Shown here: positions 26,468 to 36,124 of the stretch, one piece after another | Numbering within the stretch: position 1 is the stretch's first letter | How the letters are laid out: the number at the start of each line of letters is the position of its first letter | From: Coleofasciculus sp. LEGE 07092 | GTDB taxonomy: Bacteria > Cyanobacteriota > Cyanobacteriia > Cyanobacteriales > Coleofasciculaceae | Length of the DNA: 50,518 nt | Assembly: GCF_015207375.1 (NCBI RefSeq) | Contig: NZ_JADEWY010000032.1 | Location: 1-50,518 of the forward strand | Direction of reading: 5' to 3' | Position numbers and translations under genes: made by a program | Notes under the pieces: generated by a model | Told to the model about the DNA's origin: nothing | The model's input: only the letters and a program-made list of their open reading frames with translations | The model's database searches: none

Positions 26468-26989
26468 CTACCGACGATGCCCAAACCATTTCGCAGCAAT
26501 CGCACCCAAAACTGCTCCTACCATAGGATTACTGAGAAACTTCATAATTGCAGGTTGATCGGCTAAAACATCTTGGAAGATGTCAGGATGAGCGTGATAA
26601 GTGAAGGTGGCGAGTTTGGCAACATCATCAGCCGTCATGCGACTGGCGTGGTGAGTTGAAAGCCCTAATTGCTTTTCTAAGTCACGATCGCTCAATCCGC
26701 GTTTCTTCAGTTCCTTGAAAAACTCGCGGGCAACATCATCCCGTTCGTTGGGCTTAATTTGGGCGATCGCATTTCGCAGTTCGGGTTCCATCTGGCTAGG
26801 GGGAATGCGATCGGGATGCAAAGACTTGCCAAACAATTGGCGGCGTTCATCTCGTGAAGAACGTTGGGCAAAGTCGTCAAAATTTTGATACTCTTGCGCT
26901 GGAGTTTCTGGAACAGGTTCCAAAGATTCAGTATTACCGCCAGCCAAGTCGTGCATGATCTGACGCTTGTATTGGTCGCTACTAGCCAT
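26468..26989 (-). CDS. Conserved hypothetical protein with hydrophobic C-terminus
   Basis: I recognise no named family. The 173-residue protein is hydrophilic, with SSRDERRQLFGKSLHPDRIP, NERDDVAREFFKELKKRGLS and LEKQLGLSTHHASRMTADDVAKLATFTYHAHPDIF. It ends with a short hydrophobic stretch and basic tail (MVGAVLGAIAAKWFGHRR). The start at 26989 is set by the ribosome site AAGGAG nine bases upstream. The tail suggests membrane contact. Confidence 0.65.
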   Translation of the reverse strand: MASSDQYKRQIMHDLAGGNTESLEPVPETPAQEYQNFDDFAQRSSRDERRQLFGKSLHPDRIPPSQMEPELRNAIAQIKPNERDDVAREFFKELKKRGLSDRDLEKQLGLSTHHASRMTADDVAKLATFTYHAHPDIFQDVLADQPAIMKFLSNPMVGAVLGAIAAKWFGHRR

Positions 26990-27072
26990 ATTCTTTATCT
27001 CCTTCAAAATTGTTGTTACCGTTGCGCGATCGCCCTTACGTTATCGAACGGTCACACAACAGCGATTCTTTC

Positions 27073-27495
27073 TTACTGATAAGTAACTTGATTCAACTGA
27101 TTGTCATAATTCGCCGTTAAAATTAGTTGTTTATCGGGAGCGTACATCAAAACTTTCAAATCCCGGTTAGGGAAATTCTGATGAAATCCTTGTACTAAAG
27201 ATTTCGCTAAATCTTTAGCTTCTTGGGGACGGACTTTAGGTGTAATAACAACTCCTAACTTATCGTTATCACGCACGTAGGCGTCGCTAATTAGTCCTTT
27301 AGCTGTCTGAACGACCCAATTCCCAAACTCTTGACCTGCCGGACTATTACCCTTTTCTAGTTGTTGATAAGTAATACTGGGGTTTAATGCCGTTGGCGTT
27401 TGGGTTTGACTAGCCTGACAAGCTGAAGTAGTAGCCAGAAGCAACACTAAAGCCAAGGCTGTAAAGAACTGGCGAGTTCTTTGAAAAAAAAGCAC
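27073..27495 (-). CDS. Small lipoprotein, function unknown
   Basis: The 140-residue protein begins with a signal peptide (FFTALALVLLLATTSAC) that ends in a lipobox-like TSAC, so Cys26 is probably lipidated. The mature part has GQEFGNWVVQTAKGLISDAYVRDNDKLGVVITPKVRPQ in its centre and a beta-rich end. The start codon is GTG at 27495, supported by a strong GAGGAGG five bases upstream. No family is recognised. It lies 80 bases downstream of the hypothetical gene at 26468 in gene order on the opposite side, both reading left. Confidence 0.7.
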   Translation of the reverse strand: MLFFQRTRQFFTALALVLLLATTSACQASQTQTPTALNPSITYQQLEKGNSPAGQEFGNWVVQTAKGLISDAYVRDNDKLGVVITPKVRPQEAKDLAKSLVQGFHQNFPNRDLKVLMYAPDKQLILTANYDNQLNQVTYQ

Positions 27496-27544
27496 AGTAG
27501 CCTCCTCATAAAACTATTACTACTTTGTCTTTACTCAAGAAAAC

Positions 27545-27575
27545 AAAAAGGGTTAGATAAACCCTATCTAAACCC
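27545..27575 (-). terminator. Terminator downstream of the CsbD gene
   Basis: On the minus strand, arms GGGTTTAGATA and TATCTAACCC pair with one bulged base and are followed by TTTTTG. It lies about 115 bases after the CsbD stop. Confidence 0.7.
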
Positions 27576-27691
27576 TCAAACTCTAGTAAGCTAGGCAGAA
27601 CTGAATAAGATGGAAAAAACTCTCAATTTAGGGTCAAAAGGCGTTCCCATAGTTACAAAGTTCTACTTACCTACTTTTAGTTGCTCTGCAA

Positions 27692-27874
27692 CTAGTCAAG
27701 TGCTTTTTTAGCTTTGTCTTTCACGTCTTCGACAGCATGACGGGTTTCAGCTTCAGTTTGCTTGGCTTTACCTTCTGCTCTATCTTCTGGATCGCCAGTA
27801 ACATTACCCATTGCTTCTTGAGCCTTACCTTCAATATTTTTAGCAGTGGCTTTGGCTCTATCTTCAGTACTCAT
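27692..27874 (-). CDS. CsbD-family stress protein
   Basis: The 60-residue protein starts MSTEDRAKATAKNIEGKAQEA and continues GNVTGDPEDRAEGKAKQ, the CsbD signature. CsbD proteins are small, highly charged, helical and induced by general stress; their biochemical role is unknown. The ATG is preceded by AAAGGAGA at a suitable distance. A terminator follows at 27545-27575, so it is a single-gene transcript. Confidence 0.93.
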   Translation of the reverse strand: MSTEDRAKATAKNIEGKAQEAMGNVTGDPEDRAEGKAKQTEAETRHAVEDVKDKAKKALD

Positions 27875-28214
27875 ATGCTATTGTTCTCCTTTTGTAATTT
27901 CGGGCAAACTTTCTTTGCTTTGGTATCCAATGTATCTGAAAAATTTTGCACGAACGTCTGCCCGTAGGCATATCTGCACCAATGCTATTTCTATACCGAA
28001 AGTATTGTTGGCAAACAGCCTGCGGTAGATTGGCAGACTTATCTTTAAGTAAAAGATTTAAAAGTACACACTATTGTAAAGCTTTGCAAAGTATAGAGTT
28101 GGCTCTACTGTAACTATTGACGATCGCCTCTGTTGAACGACAATAGGAGTCTTTTTGCAGGAAGTCTATGTTTTATCAACGTTTTATCAACAATCGCAAA
28201 GCAAAGCTGATAAC
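27875..28214. other. Intergenic region between csbD and petA
   Basis: It holds the csbD promoter region and A+T-rich sequence up to the petA terminator. No gene or repeat is recognised. Confidence 0.55.
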
Positions 28215-28244
28215 AAAAAAAGGGATAAGGTCGCTACCTATCCC
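28215..28244 (-). terminator. petC-petA operon terminator
   Basis: On the minus strand GGGATAGGT and ACCTTATCCC form a stem with a 4-base loop and one bulge, followed by seven T. It lies about 50 bases after the petA stop. Confidence 0.85.
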
Positions 28245-28291
28245 TCACATAATGATTTTGCTGTTAGCAAACCAAAGGAACGTTACCGAAC

Positions 28292-29281
28292 CTAGAAATT
28301 CATCTCAGCGGCTTGCACCTTCTCAATTTGCTTCTTCTTCAAAACCAGCATTAGTTGAGAAAGCATAATTGCAGCGATGAAGACTAACAGCCACACAATC
28401 CGAGCTGGGTCTTGCAAGACAATTTCAGTTTCTGCCTGACCAAATCCACCCACATTCGGATCGCTGGTCAATGCTTCAGCGGCAGCCACTTCTTGACCTT
28501 CAGAAACAATTAACTCCGGTCCAGCAGGAATCGTATTCGCAACGGTTCCACCCTCTGGGGTTTGAATGGTGACTTCGTAGCCACCGTCTTCCAACTTGGC
28601 AATTTGAGAAATTACACCCGCTTTAGAGGCGTTATAGACTGCATTATTGCTCTTATTGCCTGCGGGATAAACCTGACCGCGTCCTCGGTTAGCACCGACA
28701 TGAACGGGGTACTTGCCGAAATAGATTCCTTTCTCGGTTTTTGGATTGGGAGAAAGAACGGGAAAAACAATTTCTTGGTACTGCTCACCGGGTAATGGAC
28801 CGACGATGACGACGTTTTCTTGGTCTTCGCGGTAGGGTTGGAAATAGACGCCGCCCACTTCTTCTTGCAGTTCCTCTGGAATTCTATCTGGAGGCGCAAT
28901 CCTGAAGCCGTCGGGCAACATCACTACCGCACCCACATTTAGACCCCCTTTAGAGCCATCACCCAAGACTTGCTGCGTGTCTTGGTCGTAAGGAATCTTT
29001 ACTACTGCCTTAAAGACTGTATCCGGCTTGACCGATTGCGGAAATTCCACTTCGGTTGGTTTAGCCGCCAAGTGACAGTTGGCACACACGATCCGTCCAG
29101 TGGCTTCGCGGGGGGTTTCTGGGGCAGTTTGTTGCGCCCAGAAGGGATAGGCGGTAGCGGATTGAGGAAGTACAAGATCGCTAACGAAGAAAAAGGCAAC
29201 GGTTGCCAAAGCCAGTAAGACAGTTCTGGCAATCATCCGCTTGCTGCTGCTGTAAATCACCGATAAAGAAGGTGTTCTCAT
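28292..29281 (-). CDS. petA: Cytochrome f
   Basis: The 329-residue precursor has a signal peptide cleaved before Tyr45 ([10 protein letters not shown]); that tyrosine's amino group is the sixth haem ligand in the family. The haem site CANCH is at 66-70 ([10 protein letters not shown]). A single C-terminal helix ([20 protein letters not shown]) anchors it, with a short stromal tail ending AEMNF. Cytochrome f takes electrons from the Rieske protein in the cytochrome b6f complex and passes them to plastocyanin or cytochrome c6. It follows petC by 127 bases on the same strand and ends at a clear terminator. Confidence 0.98.
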   Translation of the reverse strand: MRTPSLSVIYSSSKRMIARTVLLALATVAFFFVSDLVLPQSATAYPFWAQQTAPETPREATGRIVCANCHLAAKPTEVEFPQSVKPDTVFKAVVKIPYDQDTQQVLGDGSKGGLNVGAVVMLPDGFRIAPPDRIPEELQEEVGGVYFQPYREDQENVVIVGPLPGEQYQEIVFPVLSPNPKTEKGIYFGKYPVHVGANRGRGQVYPAGNKSNNAVYNASKAGVISQIAKLEDGGYEVTIQTPEGGTVANTIPAGPELIVSEGQEVAAAEALTSDPNVGGFGQAETEIVLQDPARIVWLLVFIAAIMLSQLMLVLKKKQIEKVQAAEMNF

Positions 29282-29299
29282 CGTTTAAGGAAAAAACTC

Positions 29300-29400
29300 A
29301 AAATTCAGAAATTAGTCATTAGTCATTGGTCATTTAGTCATTAGTCATTAGTCATTAGTTGTTGCTTTTTACAAAAGACGAATGACAAAGGGCAAATGAC
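29300..29400. repeat. STRR-type 7-bp repeat between petC and petA
   Basis: Units of ATTAGTC or ATTGGTC repeat about seven times (29311-29358). The partial complement GACGAATGACAAAGGGCAAATGAC follows as two segments, so the region can fold back on itself. The same arrangement occurs at 50301-50429 before obg. Confidence 0.85.
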
Positions 29401-29408
29401 CCAGAAAG

Positions 29409-29951
29409 TTAAGTCCACCAGGGTTCTTCGCCGGTGCGGAAGTCAGTTTCAGTCCACTGGGTAAAGGTCAGCTTGTCATCTTCGGTGACGTCGGCGTGAA
29501 CCAGTGCCAAGGACAAAGGTGCTGGACCTCGTACAACCTTACCCTCATTGTTGTACTGAGAACCGTGACAAGGACAGATGAACCTATTTGCACTGGCATT
29601 CCAGGGTACAACGCATCCGAGATGGGTGCAGACAGCATTTACGCCGTAGTCAGCAATAGCGTTCTCCTCTGTTATCACAACATAGGTGGGGTCGCCTTTG
29701 AGACCTTGAGCTAACGTGCGATCGCCTACATTGTGACTGGCTATAAATTCGCTAACCTCGATGTCATTGCCCAAAGCATCCTTGGCAGTGACACCGCCAC
29801 CGCCGCCGCCACTTGATGGTGGGATAAAGTACTTGACAATTGGATAGAGAGCGCCGACGAATGTGCCCGTTATCGTACCAAACGCCAAGAGGTTCATAAA
29901 TTGACGACGCCCCATATCGGGGACATCTGCGGAGCCAGAAACTTGAGCCAT
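29409..29951 (-). CDS. petC: Rieske iron-sulfur protein of the cytochrome b6f complex
   Basis: The 180-residue protein has an uncleaved Tat-type anchor with Arg15-Arg16 (DMGRRQFMN) and a helix at 19-43. A glycine hinge with seven consecutive Gly ([13 protein letters not shown], about 48-53) leads to the soluble domain. The 2Fe-2S cluster ligands are Cys108 and His110 (CTHLGC, with Cys113) and Cys126 and His129 (CPCHGS, with Cys128). It oxidises plastoquinol and reduces cytochrome f. The nearby tatC gene supplies the translocon this protein needs. An inverted repeat lies 37 bases upstream of the start. Confidence 0.97.
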   Translation of the reverse strand: MAQVSGSADVPDMGRRQFMNLLAFGTITGTFVGALYPIVKYFIPPSSGGGGGGVTAKDALGNDIEVSEFIASHNVGDRTLAQGLKGDPTYVVITEENAIADYGVNAVCTHLGCVVPWNASANRFICPCHGSQYNNEGKVVRGPAPLSLALVHADVTEDDKLTFTQWTETDFRTGEEPWWT

Positions 29952-29980
29952 AACTGAACGCCTAAGGGTATATTTTTTTT

Positions 29981-30012
29981 AACAACTCTGGGAACATTCC
30001 CAGCCTTTTGTT
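29981..30012 (-). promoter_or_regulatory. Palindrome upstream of petC
   Basis: CTGGGAACATTCCCAG (29988-30003) is a 16-base palindrome with two central bases, flanked by AACAA and TTGTT that also pair. It begins about 37 bases upstream of the petC start, so it is either an operator or a 5' leader hairpin. No regulator is assigned. Confidence 0.4.
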
Positions 30013-30189
30013 AACCCTGCTCCTTGGATGTAGAGCGGTTCAACAGCTAGCAGGGTAGCCGAAAAGATTGAATTAGAAGGATTTTCGGCTTGAGCTATGA
30101 GTATTATTACATTTTTTGTACCCGTCTCATAAAGTCAAGAAACGTTCTGTTTGTAACGAAATGTAAACTAAGCGACAACCCAAGAAGTT

Positions 30190-30507
30190 ATGATTGGACA
30201 AGACTTGCGCCAACTCCTGCTCAACAAGTGGGGAAGGTCTTACGATATCCAGATTCGGCGGACTCAAGGGAAGATCTTTATTCAGATCATGTGGAAATAC
30301 CTAGAGCAGGCATCGTTTCCCCTCTCTGAAACCGACTATATGGAACGTCTCGATACAGTTGCCACCTATCTTCAAGGTTGGGGCGGAGTCGAGCAGGTGC
30401 AAAATTACATCAAGCAAACCCGCGAACGTCCGCGATTGGGCAAAGCTGTCAGCATTCCAATTGAGCTGGGCGAACGGGGTTCGGAATGGATGGTAGAAGA
30501 TTTTTAG
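30190..30507 (+). CDS. DUF3067 family protein
   Basis: The 105-residue protein starts MIGQDLRQLLLNKWGRSYD and contains IFIQIMWKYLEQASFPLS and VATYLQGWGG, the DUF3067 pattern found in cyanobacteria and plants. It is soluble with no known activity. It diverges from petC and converges with tatC. The conserved company of petC, petA and tatC suggests a role around the b6f complex or thylakoid biogenesis; this is inference. Confidence 0.85.
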   Translation: MIGQDLRQLLLNKWGRSYDIQIRRTQGKIFIQIMWKYLEQASFPLSETDYMERLDTVATYLQGWGGVEQVQNYIKQTRERPRLGKAVSIPIELGERGSEWMVEDF

Positions 30508-30529
30508 CTGACTATCGATTGTTCTGACT

Positions 30530-31306
30530 CTACTTACCGGAAAGCTTCACCACACCAATACCCCCAAAGTAAAGACTGAGGACAGCTCCCGCTAGCAAAC
30601 TTTGGGTGAAGGGGTCGGTGGAGGGAGTCAGCACTGCTCCCAAGACAGTTGCCCCAACCACTACCACGCGCCAACCTGACAGCATTTGTTGGGAGGAGAC
30701 AATGCCCAAATTGCCCAGCAGCAGCAAAATAACTGGTACTTGAAAGACTAAGCCAGTAAAGAGTAACAGGGGCAGAATAAATTCAAAATAAAAGTCAATC
30801 GAGTACGACTGCTCCACCACATCTGCCCCATAACTAATCAAAAAGTTTAGAGCAGCAGGAATCAACGCAATGTAAGCAAATCCTAAGCCGACGAAAAATA
30901 GAATACTAGAACCAAAAACCACCGGTCTTAGTAGGCGTCGTTCGCGGCGAGTCAGTCCTGGTAACACAAACTGGATAATTTGGTAAAGAATAAAAGGACT
31001 GGCAAGCAGTAAGCCTGTATAACCTGCTACTTTCATAGATACAAAAAAGTATTCCCCTGGTTTCAATTGCAGAAACTTTACTCCCTGAGCTGGGATTTCT
31101 AGCAACTGGACAATGGGTTTAACCCCCACAAAGCAGCCCATGATACACACAGCTACGGCAATCAGCGAGTAAAAAATTCGCCGTCGTAACTCCTCTAAGT
31201 GCTCGAACAGCGACATCTCGACATCATCGGGCATCTCGTCGAGATGGTTATCTTTTTCTAACTCATCTGAACGTGACTGGGGTGGAGTTTCTATGTCAGG
31301 TGTCAT
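30530..31306 (-). CDS. tatC: Sec-independent protein translocase TatC
   Basis: The 258-residue protein has six membrane helices after an acidic N-terminus. TatC landmarks are [14 protein letters not shown], the [20 protein letters not shown] helix, [12 protein letters not shown] and the conserved [17 protein letters not shown]. TatC recognises the twin-arginine signal of folded proteins such as the Rieske protein encoded 580 bases away. TatA is not in the window. Convergent with DUF3067, 22 bases between stops. Confidence 0.97.
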   Translation of the reverse strand: MTPDIETPPQSRSDELEKDNHLDEMPDDVEMSLFEHLEELRRRIFYSLIAVAVCIMGCFVGVKPIVQLLEIPAQGVKFLQLKPGEYFFVSMKVAGYTGLLLASPFILYQIIQFVLPGLTRRERRLLRPVVFGSSILFFVGLGFAYIALIPAALNFLISYGADVVEQSYSIDFYFEFILPLLLFTGLVFQVPVILLLLGNLGIVSSQQMLSGWRVVVVGATVLGAVLTPSTDPFTQSLLAGAVLSLYFGGIGVVKLSGK

Positions 31307-31530
31307 TGATTTAGATAGCTTCAGGGTTCGTTGACTATTGTACCGACCCTAGGAGAGGGGTTGGTTATGAGGTCAAAACTTGACCCCACCCAGTTGCGAT
31401 GGCAGTAATCTTGGGAGGCATAGTATCATCCACATAGCGCAGAATTTTCTCAATTCTATTTTCCCAAAAAAACTGGCGCGCAAACTCTACACTTTCTGAA
31501 TATCCCTCGCTCTTTCTCGAATAGTTATTG

Positions 31531-33573
31531 CTATTTTTTTGTCAACTTAGCGCTGTTTTCAAACAATTCGATAGTGTTAAGAAGGGTGATAGCAGCGCTA
31601 TAGGATTCTTCTAATAATTCGTTCTGCTCTTCAGGAGTATCTACCAAGTCATCAGCCAGCAATCGAAGGGAACCAATCATCGAGTTTAGGCGGCTACGAG
31701 CATCGTAAGAGGCTTTGATTAATGTTTCTTGATCCAATAGCGAACCTTGAGGTCGTTCGGCAAACTGTTCGTAGTATAGCTGGGCGTATCGACCCCCTTG
31801 GCTTAAAAGTTCCTGATGCGCCCCCACTTCCACAAGACGCCCTTTCTCCAGCACCGCGATTTGGTGAGCTTTTTGCACCGTTGAGAGGCGATGAGCAATC
31901 ACGAGAGCAGTGCGAGAACGACTGAGTTCTTCGAGGGCTTCCTGTACTAGGCGCTCTGTAACAGTATCTAACGCACTCGTAGCTTCATCAAGGATTAAAA
32001 TATCCGGGTCTTGTACAAGAGCACGAGCAATGGCAAGGCGCTGTTTTTGACCGCCAGACAAGCGAACGCCCCGATCGCCAATTATCGTATTGAATTTTTC
32101 CGGCAGTTCCATAATAAAGTCATAGGCATTTGCTTGTTTTGCCGCCTTGATAACGTCTTCCTCCGTAGCATCAGGTTTGGCATAAGCAATATTATTGTGA
32201 ACTGAGGTATTGAACAGAAACGTATCTTGGCTCACAATCCCCATCTTTTTACGGAGGGTTTTGATGTCAAATTCCCTTAAATCCGTTTCATCAAAGGTAA
32301 TACAGCCCTTGTCAGGGTCGTAAAATCGGGTTAAAAGATCTGCTAGAGTTGACTTCCCAGCACCGGTTGACCCCACTAACGCTAACGTAGTGCCACGAGG
32401 TACTTTCAAGTTAATATCTTTGAGTCCCCAATCGGGCTGATTGGGATAAGAAAATGATACATCACTAAACTGAATGCTTTCTCGGAATGGAAATTTTTTG
32501 TAATTTTTGGAACCGTTCAGCATAAACCGCTTGTTTTTGCGGCTCAAAAAGTCATTCACGATATCCACGCTCGCAGAAGTATTCGCCAACGTTCCACGAG
32601 CACCGTTTAACTGAGAAATCAACGGCAGCAACCGTTGCAGCAACAACAAGTAAGTGAGCAGCACTGCCGAGAGTGCTTCAAGCTGACTGGCAAAGAAGAC
32701 CCGACCGAGGAAGACAATGGTAATGAGTCCCACAATGCCGGTGACTTCACCGACTGGTCCAATTGCGGCGTAGTTGGCTTGCGATTTGAAATCAGCCTTT
32801 TCGCGATCGCGAATTAACTCATGAATTCGTTGGTATTCCCTGTCTTCATTCGCTGTTGCCTTAATTAGTCGAATGCCGCTAAGAATTTCCAATACGCCGA
32901 TAGAATAAGCTTTAGATAGGTCTGAGAGCTGCTTACCAAATTTTTTGGCACGACCAATCGAGTACTGATTGACTACTGCCACTAACGCTAGTAAAACAGT
33001 TGACGCAATGGTTAGCTGCCAAGAAATCGCCAGTAACAAGCCTATAAACACCAAGGCAGTAATCGAAGTAATTAAGGCTCTGAGCAGCGTACTAATCGAA
33101 CTGACTGAGCGACCAATTTCGCCACCCAAACGGTTGATCAGATCCCCCACTCTCATTTCGGTGTAAAAATCCAAGTCCACATCTAGCAATAACTGCAATC
33201 CCGCCTCCCGCAGATCGCAGGTAAGCCTCCGCGTCAGAGAACTCGATACTAAACTACTCGAATAGTTAGCAAGGTTTTTCAAAACAATCAAGAGTATGAT
33301 AGCTCCTGCCATCACCGCTAGGCGGTAGTATCCAGAAAGGCTGTTAAAGGGCGACATAATCGCCTGGAGAATTGGGGGGCCCCCTTTTAAATCTACATCT
33401 ATATCCAAAAAATTTAAGACAATCGGTACAACTAAAGCTGTACCAATTCCATTAAATAATCCCCCCGAAAATCCTAAAATGATTGTTAGTACAATCCAAC
33501 CCGGATAACGACTAGCAAATTTAAATAAATCTCGATATTGACTCGGTAATTTCAAAGGAAACTTTAAAAACAT
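31531..33573 (-). CDS. ABC exporter (HepA/MsbA-like) with a HisKA-like C-terminal tail
   Basis: Six membrane helices (about 25-330) are followed by an ATPase domain: Walker A GSTGAGKST at 401-409, signature LSGGQ at 505-509, Walker B ILILDE at 525-530 and H-loop His561. This is a half-transporter that works as a homodimer, close to HepA-type exopolysaccharide or heterocyst-envelope exporters. Beyond the usual end, residues 621-670 (YDARSRLNSMIGSLRLLADDL, then PEEQNELLEESYSAAITLLNTIELFEN split across two helices) resemble the helical hairpin of a histidine-kinase HisKA domain without its histidine. The neighbouring glycosyltransferase supports a polysaccharide cargo. Confidence 0.9.
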   Translation of the reverse strand: MFLKFPLKLPSQYRDLFKFASRYPGWIVLTIILGFSGGLFNGIGTALVVPIVLNFLDIDVDLKGGPPILQAIMSPFNSLSGYYRLAVMAGAIILLIVLKNLANYSSSLVSSSLTRRLTCDLREAGLQLLLDVDLDFYTEMRVGDLINRLGGEIGRSVSSISTLLRALITSITALVFIGLLLAISWQLTIASTVLLALVAVVNQYSIGRAKKFGKQLSDLSKAYSIGVLEILSGIRLIKATANEDREYQRIHELIRDREKADFKSQANYAAIGPVGEVTGIVGLITIVFLGRVFFASQLEALSAVLLTYLLLLQRLLPLISQLNGARGTLANTSASVDIVNDFLSRKNKRFMLNGSKNYKKFPFRESIQFSDVSFSYPNQPDWGLKDINLKVPRGTTLALVGSTGAGKSTLADLLTRFYDPDKGCITFDETDLREFDIKTLRKKMGIVSQDTFLFNTSVHNNIAYAKPDATEEDVIKAAKQANAYDFIMELPEKFNTIIGDRGVRLSGGQKQRLAIARALVQDPDILILDEATSALDTVTERLVQEALEELSRSRTALVIAHRLSTVQKAHQIAVLEKGRLVEVGAHQELLSQGGRYAQLYYEQFAERPQGSLLDQETLIKASYDARSRLNSMIGSLRLLADDLVDTPEEQNELLEESYSAAITLLNTIELFENSAKLTKK

Positions 33574-33597
33574 GAGTTAATTCCTTGACGAAAAAAG

Positions 33598-33705
33598 TTA
33601 TTCATAACAAAGAACATCGCCACTCACTTCACATTCCAGTCCATTTTTGAGTTCCTGAATAATTAAATCGTGATATATTTCCCAATTAGGCGTTAAACTG
33701 AACAC
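33598..33705 (-). CDS. Possible 35-residue protein between glycosyltransferase and exporter
   Basis: A frame from GTG 33705 to TAA 33598 contains LTPNWEIYHDLIIQELKNGL and CEVSGDVLCYE. It lies 12 bases after the glycosyltransferase stop and before the exporter. The codon pattern looks coding-like, but no family is recognised. It could be a small protein or the end of a lost gene. Confidence 0.3.
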   Translation of the reverse strand: MFSLTPNWEIYHDLIIQELKNGLECEVSGDVLCYE

Positions 33706-33717
33706 TCACCAACGAAA

Positions 33718-34890
33718 CTAACTCCTTGAAACTAACTGCCCAATCAGTTCGGAAAGGATAGCCGCCATCTTATCTGTGCTGTAATAAGCGACACACCTTT
33801 CTCTAGCTTTCCTTCCTCGTTCATTTGCTACTTCCAAATTTTGGAAGATCCACTGGATTTTCTCGGCAATTTGTCCAGGAGAATTGGGCTCGACCAGATA
33901 ACCCGTATCTCCTAAAATTGTGGGAATATCGCCAACCCGAGTAGAAATGATTGGCTTTGCCATCGCCATACCATCTGTGAGTTTGATCGGAAACTGAGCA
34001 TGAGCCGTAAGTGTATCTCGTTGGGGAACAATAACCACATGAGCTGCTGCCACAACTTCGGGCATTTGATCTACAGGTGTTGAAGGTAGTTTGACAATCC
34101 ATCGCTTGCCGATAGTCATTAGCTGTTCGATATACCCGTCACCAATTTCTCTGCCACCGACCAAAACTAGTCTTAAATCTGGCTGATCTAACTGTTCGAG
34201 CGCCAGCAAAACATCTTCAATGCCTTTATGAGGTCGTGCTGTACCTGGAAACATCAGCACTCGATAATCCGATAGACCATATTTGGCTCGACTAGCGTCC
34301 GGATCAAATGGTTCAGGGTCAAATAACACTGTATCTTTACCGTTCGGAAGATAAGTTCCACCAAAACGATATTGAAGAAATTTCGTATCAACGGTTACAG
34401 CATTGGCTCGATTGATCAGTTTTTCCATCCACTGCAAATAAAGCCAATGTTCTGGAGACCTCAGCGCCCCATCAGGTTTGAGTAAGTCTCTAGCAATCTG
34501 TTTAGGCGTGGGACGATACCGCCACTGACCTTCTCCAAACCAACTTAACTCCCAATCATCAATATCTAAAACGATGGGCTGATGAGCTAGTAACCGCTTG
34601 AGTAAGGCTATACCGAAACTTGTCGGTCTTGGTTTTACGGCGTAGATAATATCTCCATCGATTTGCCCAAGCAGGTTCCTAGCTGACTGTAGAACTTGGG
34701 GATAATTACCTCCCGATACCCAATGAACCGGAAGGTTGGCAGGTGGAAGCGGATAAAGACTGGTTCCGAAGAGAAAACCACAAACTTTAACGTTGTAGTT
34801 GAGCTTTTGTAACACCTGTCCTAGAAGGTAGGCTCTGGTTCCCCCGCCTCCCGACAAATCCGGTGCCAAGATGGAAACGTTTTGCACCAC
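33718..34890 (-). CDS. GT4-family glycosyltransferase
   Basis: The 390-residue protein has a GT-B fold. The N-terminal domain begins VSILAPDLSGGGGTRAYLLGQ; the C-terminal domain has MFPGTARPHKGIEDVLLAL, VLVGG, VVAAAHVVIVPQR and the donor-binding AHAQFPIKLTDGMAMAKPIIST. This places it in family GT4, which transfers a sugar from a nucleotide donor with retention. The acceptor is unknown. The start is GTG at 34890, and the second codon is also GTG. It probably works with the exporter downstream in making a surface polysaccharide. Confidence 0.88.
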   Translation of the reverse strand: MVQNVSILAPDLSGGGGTRAYLLGQVLQKLNYNVKVCGFLFGTSLYPLPPANLPVHWVSGGNYPQVLQSARNLLGQIDGDIIYAVKPRPTSFGIALLKRLLAHQPIVLDIDDWELSWFGEGQWRYRPTPKQIARDLLKPDGALRSPEHWLYLQWMEKLINRANAVTVDTKFLQYRFGGTYLPNGKDTVLFDPEPFDPDASRAKYGLSDYRVLMFPGTARPHKGIEDVLLALEQLDQPDLRLVLVGGREIGDGYIEQLMTIGKRWIVKLPSTPVDQMPEVVAAAHVVIVPQRDTLTAHAQFPIKLTDGMAMAKPIISTRVGDIPTILGDTGYLVEPNSPGQIAEKIQWIFQNLEVANERGRKARERCVAYYSTDKMAAILSELIGQLVSRS

Positions 34891-34951
34891 TAGTTTACAA
34901 ACACTGATAACGACACAGCCTGACTATAGACGTAACCCATACTGCCAACCT

Positions 34952-35221
34952 CTATTCTATAAATTTCAGATGCCCCACTTGTAACTCATCAAAGACACGA
35001 TTAATGTGGCTGCGTTCTTCATCAGTAACGTTGTAGTCAGAAAGGATAGTCGTGACCAACTGTAGATGCTCTTGGCGACTTAACTGACCTGTATTGAGAA
35101 TTTGGTCTACGATTTGAGGGATCGCTGGGTTTGGCTGACGTTGGATAGTTCCTGCCATTGCGTCTGGTTGCCTTCTTGATTGTTTACTAAGATAGCCTGC
35201 TTGCTGTAAGCGCGTCATCAC
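34952..35221 (-). CDS. Conserved cyanobacterial protein, function unknown
   Basis: The 89-residue protein has a basic N-terminus (QSRRQPDAMAG) and the conserved block IVDQILNTGQLSRQEHLQLVTTILSDYN split over two helices, ending RSHINRVFDELQVGHLKFIE. I recall this pattern in many cyanobacteria, but it carries no named function. It is probably a small helical adaptor. A later ATG (Met22) is an alternative start. It diverges from gloB. Confidence 0.7.
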   Translation of the reverse strand: MMTRLQQAGYLSKQSRRQPDAMAGTIQRQPNPAIPQIVDQILNTGQLSRQEHLQLVTTILSDYNVTDEERSHINRVFDELQVGHLKFIE

Positions 35222-35350
35222 TAATATTAGAGATAGGTTTGTATCTGTTAGCTGTCAGTCAAACCTGTAGTATCTATTCAGTATGCAGTAGGTTCACCCG
35301 TTACATACAGCTAAATTGTTTGAAGATTCTAAGAAGAGAGACGACTCAAG

Positions 35351-36124
35351 ATGCAGGTATACCGACTGCCAGCCCTTTCTGACAACTATATCTTTTTGTT
35401 ACATGACTCCGAACACAACATCGCGGCTGTTGTCGATCCCGCAGAAGCTCAATCCGTACTCAAGCACCTGAAAGAACTTGACGCACAGTTGGTGTCCATT
35501 TTCAACACTCACCACCACATGGATCATGTCGGCGGTAATCGAGAACTGATGCAGCATTTCCCCAATGTCTGTGTCTATGGAGGAGCCAAGGATCGAGGCA
35601 GAATTCCCGGACAGCAAGTGTTCCTAGAGGAGGGCGATACTGTTAAGTTTAGCGATCGCATTGGCGAAGTTTTGTTCGTTCCCGGACATACTAGCGGACA
35701 TATCGCCTACTATTTTCCCCCAGCCACCACGGGTGAAACAGGTGACTTGTTCTGCGGCGATACCTTATTCGCAGGCGGTTGTGGCAGACTATTTGAAGGG
35801 TCGCCAGCCCAGATGGTCGAGTCTTTGAGCAAGCTGCGGGATTTGCCTGATAACACGCGGGTTTGGTGCGCTCACGAATACACCCTGAAAAATCTGCAAT
35901 TTGCCCTGACGGTAGATGCCCGAAACCCCGACCTAAACACTCGCTATGCTGAAATTGAAGAGGCTCGTCGTAGCAAAGAAGCCACAGTGCCTTCTTTGCT
36001 AGGGGTTGAAAAGCGTACTAATCCATTTTTGCGCTGGGAGCAATCCGCTATCCAGTCTGTAGTCAACGCCAAAGAACCCGTACAGACCTTTGCGCGGTTG
36101 CGGGGCATGAAGGATCGGTTTTAA
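35351..36124 (+). CDS. gloB: Hydroxyacylglutathione hydrolase (glyoxalase II)
   Basis: The 257-residue metallo-beta-lactamase-fold protein has the metal motif THHHMDH at 53-59, then [19 protein letters not shown] and WCAHEYT, all diagnostic of glyoxalase II. It hydrolyses S-lactoylglutathione to lactate and glutathione, completing methylglyoxal removal. The length and C-terminal domain (NPFLRW) are normal. Confidence 0.97.
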   Translation: MQVYRLPALSDNYIFLLHDSEHNIAAVVDPAEAQSVLKHLKELDAQLVSIFNTHHHMDHVGGNRELMQHFPNVCVYGGAKDRGRIPGQQVFLEEGDTVKFSDRIGEVLFVPGHTSGHIAYYFPPATTGETGDLFCGDTLFAGGCGRLFEGSPAQMVESLSKLRDLPDNTRVWCAHEYTLKNLQFALTVDARNPDLNTRYAEIEEARRSKEATVPSLLGVEKRTNPFLRWEQSAIQSVVNAKEPVQTFARLRGMKDRF

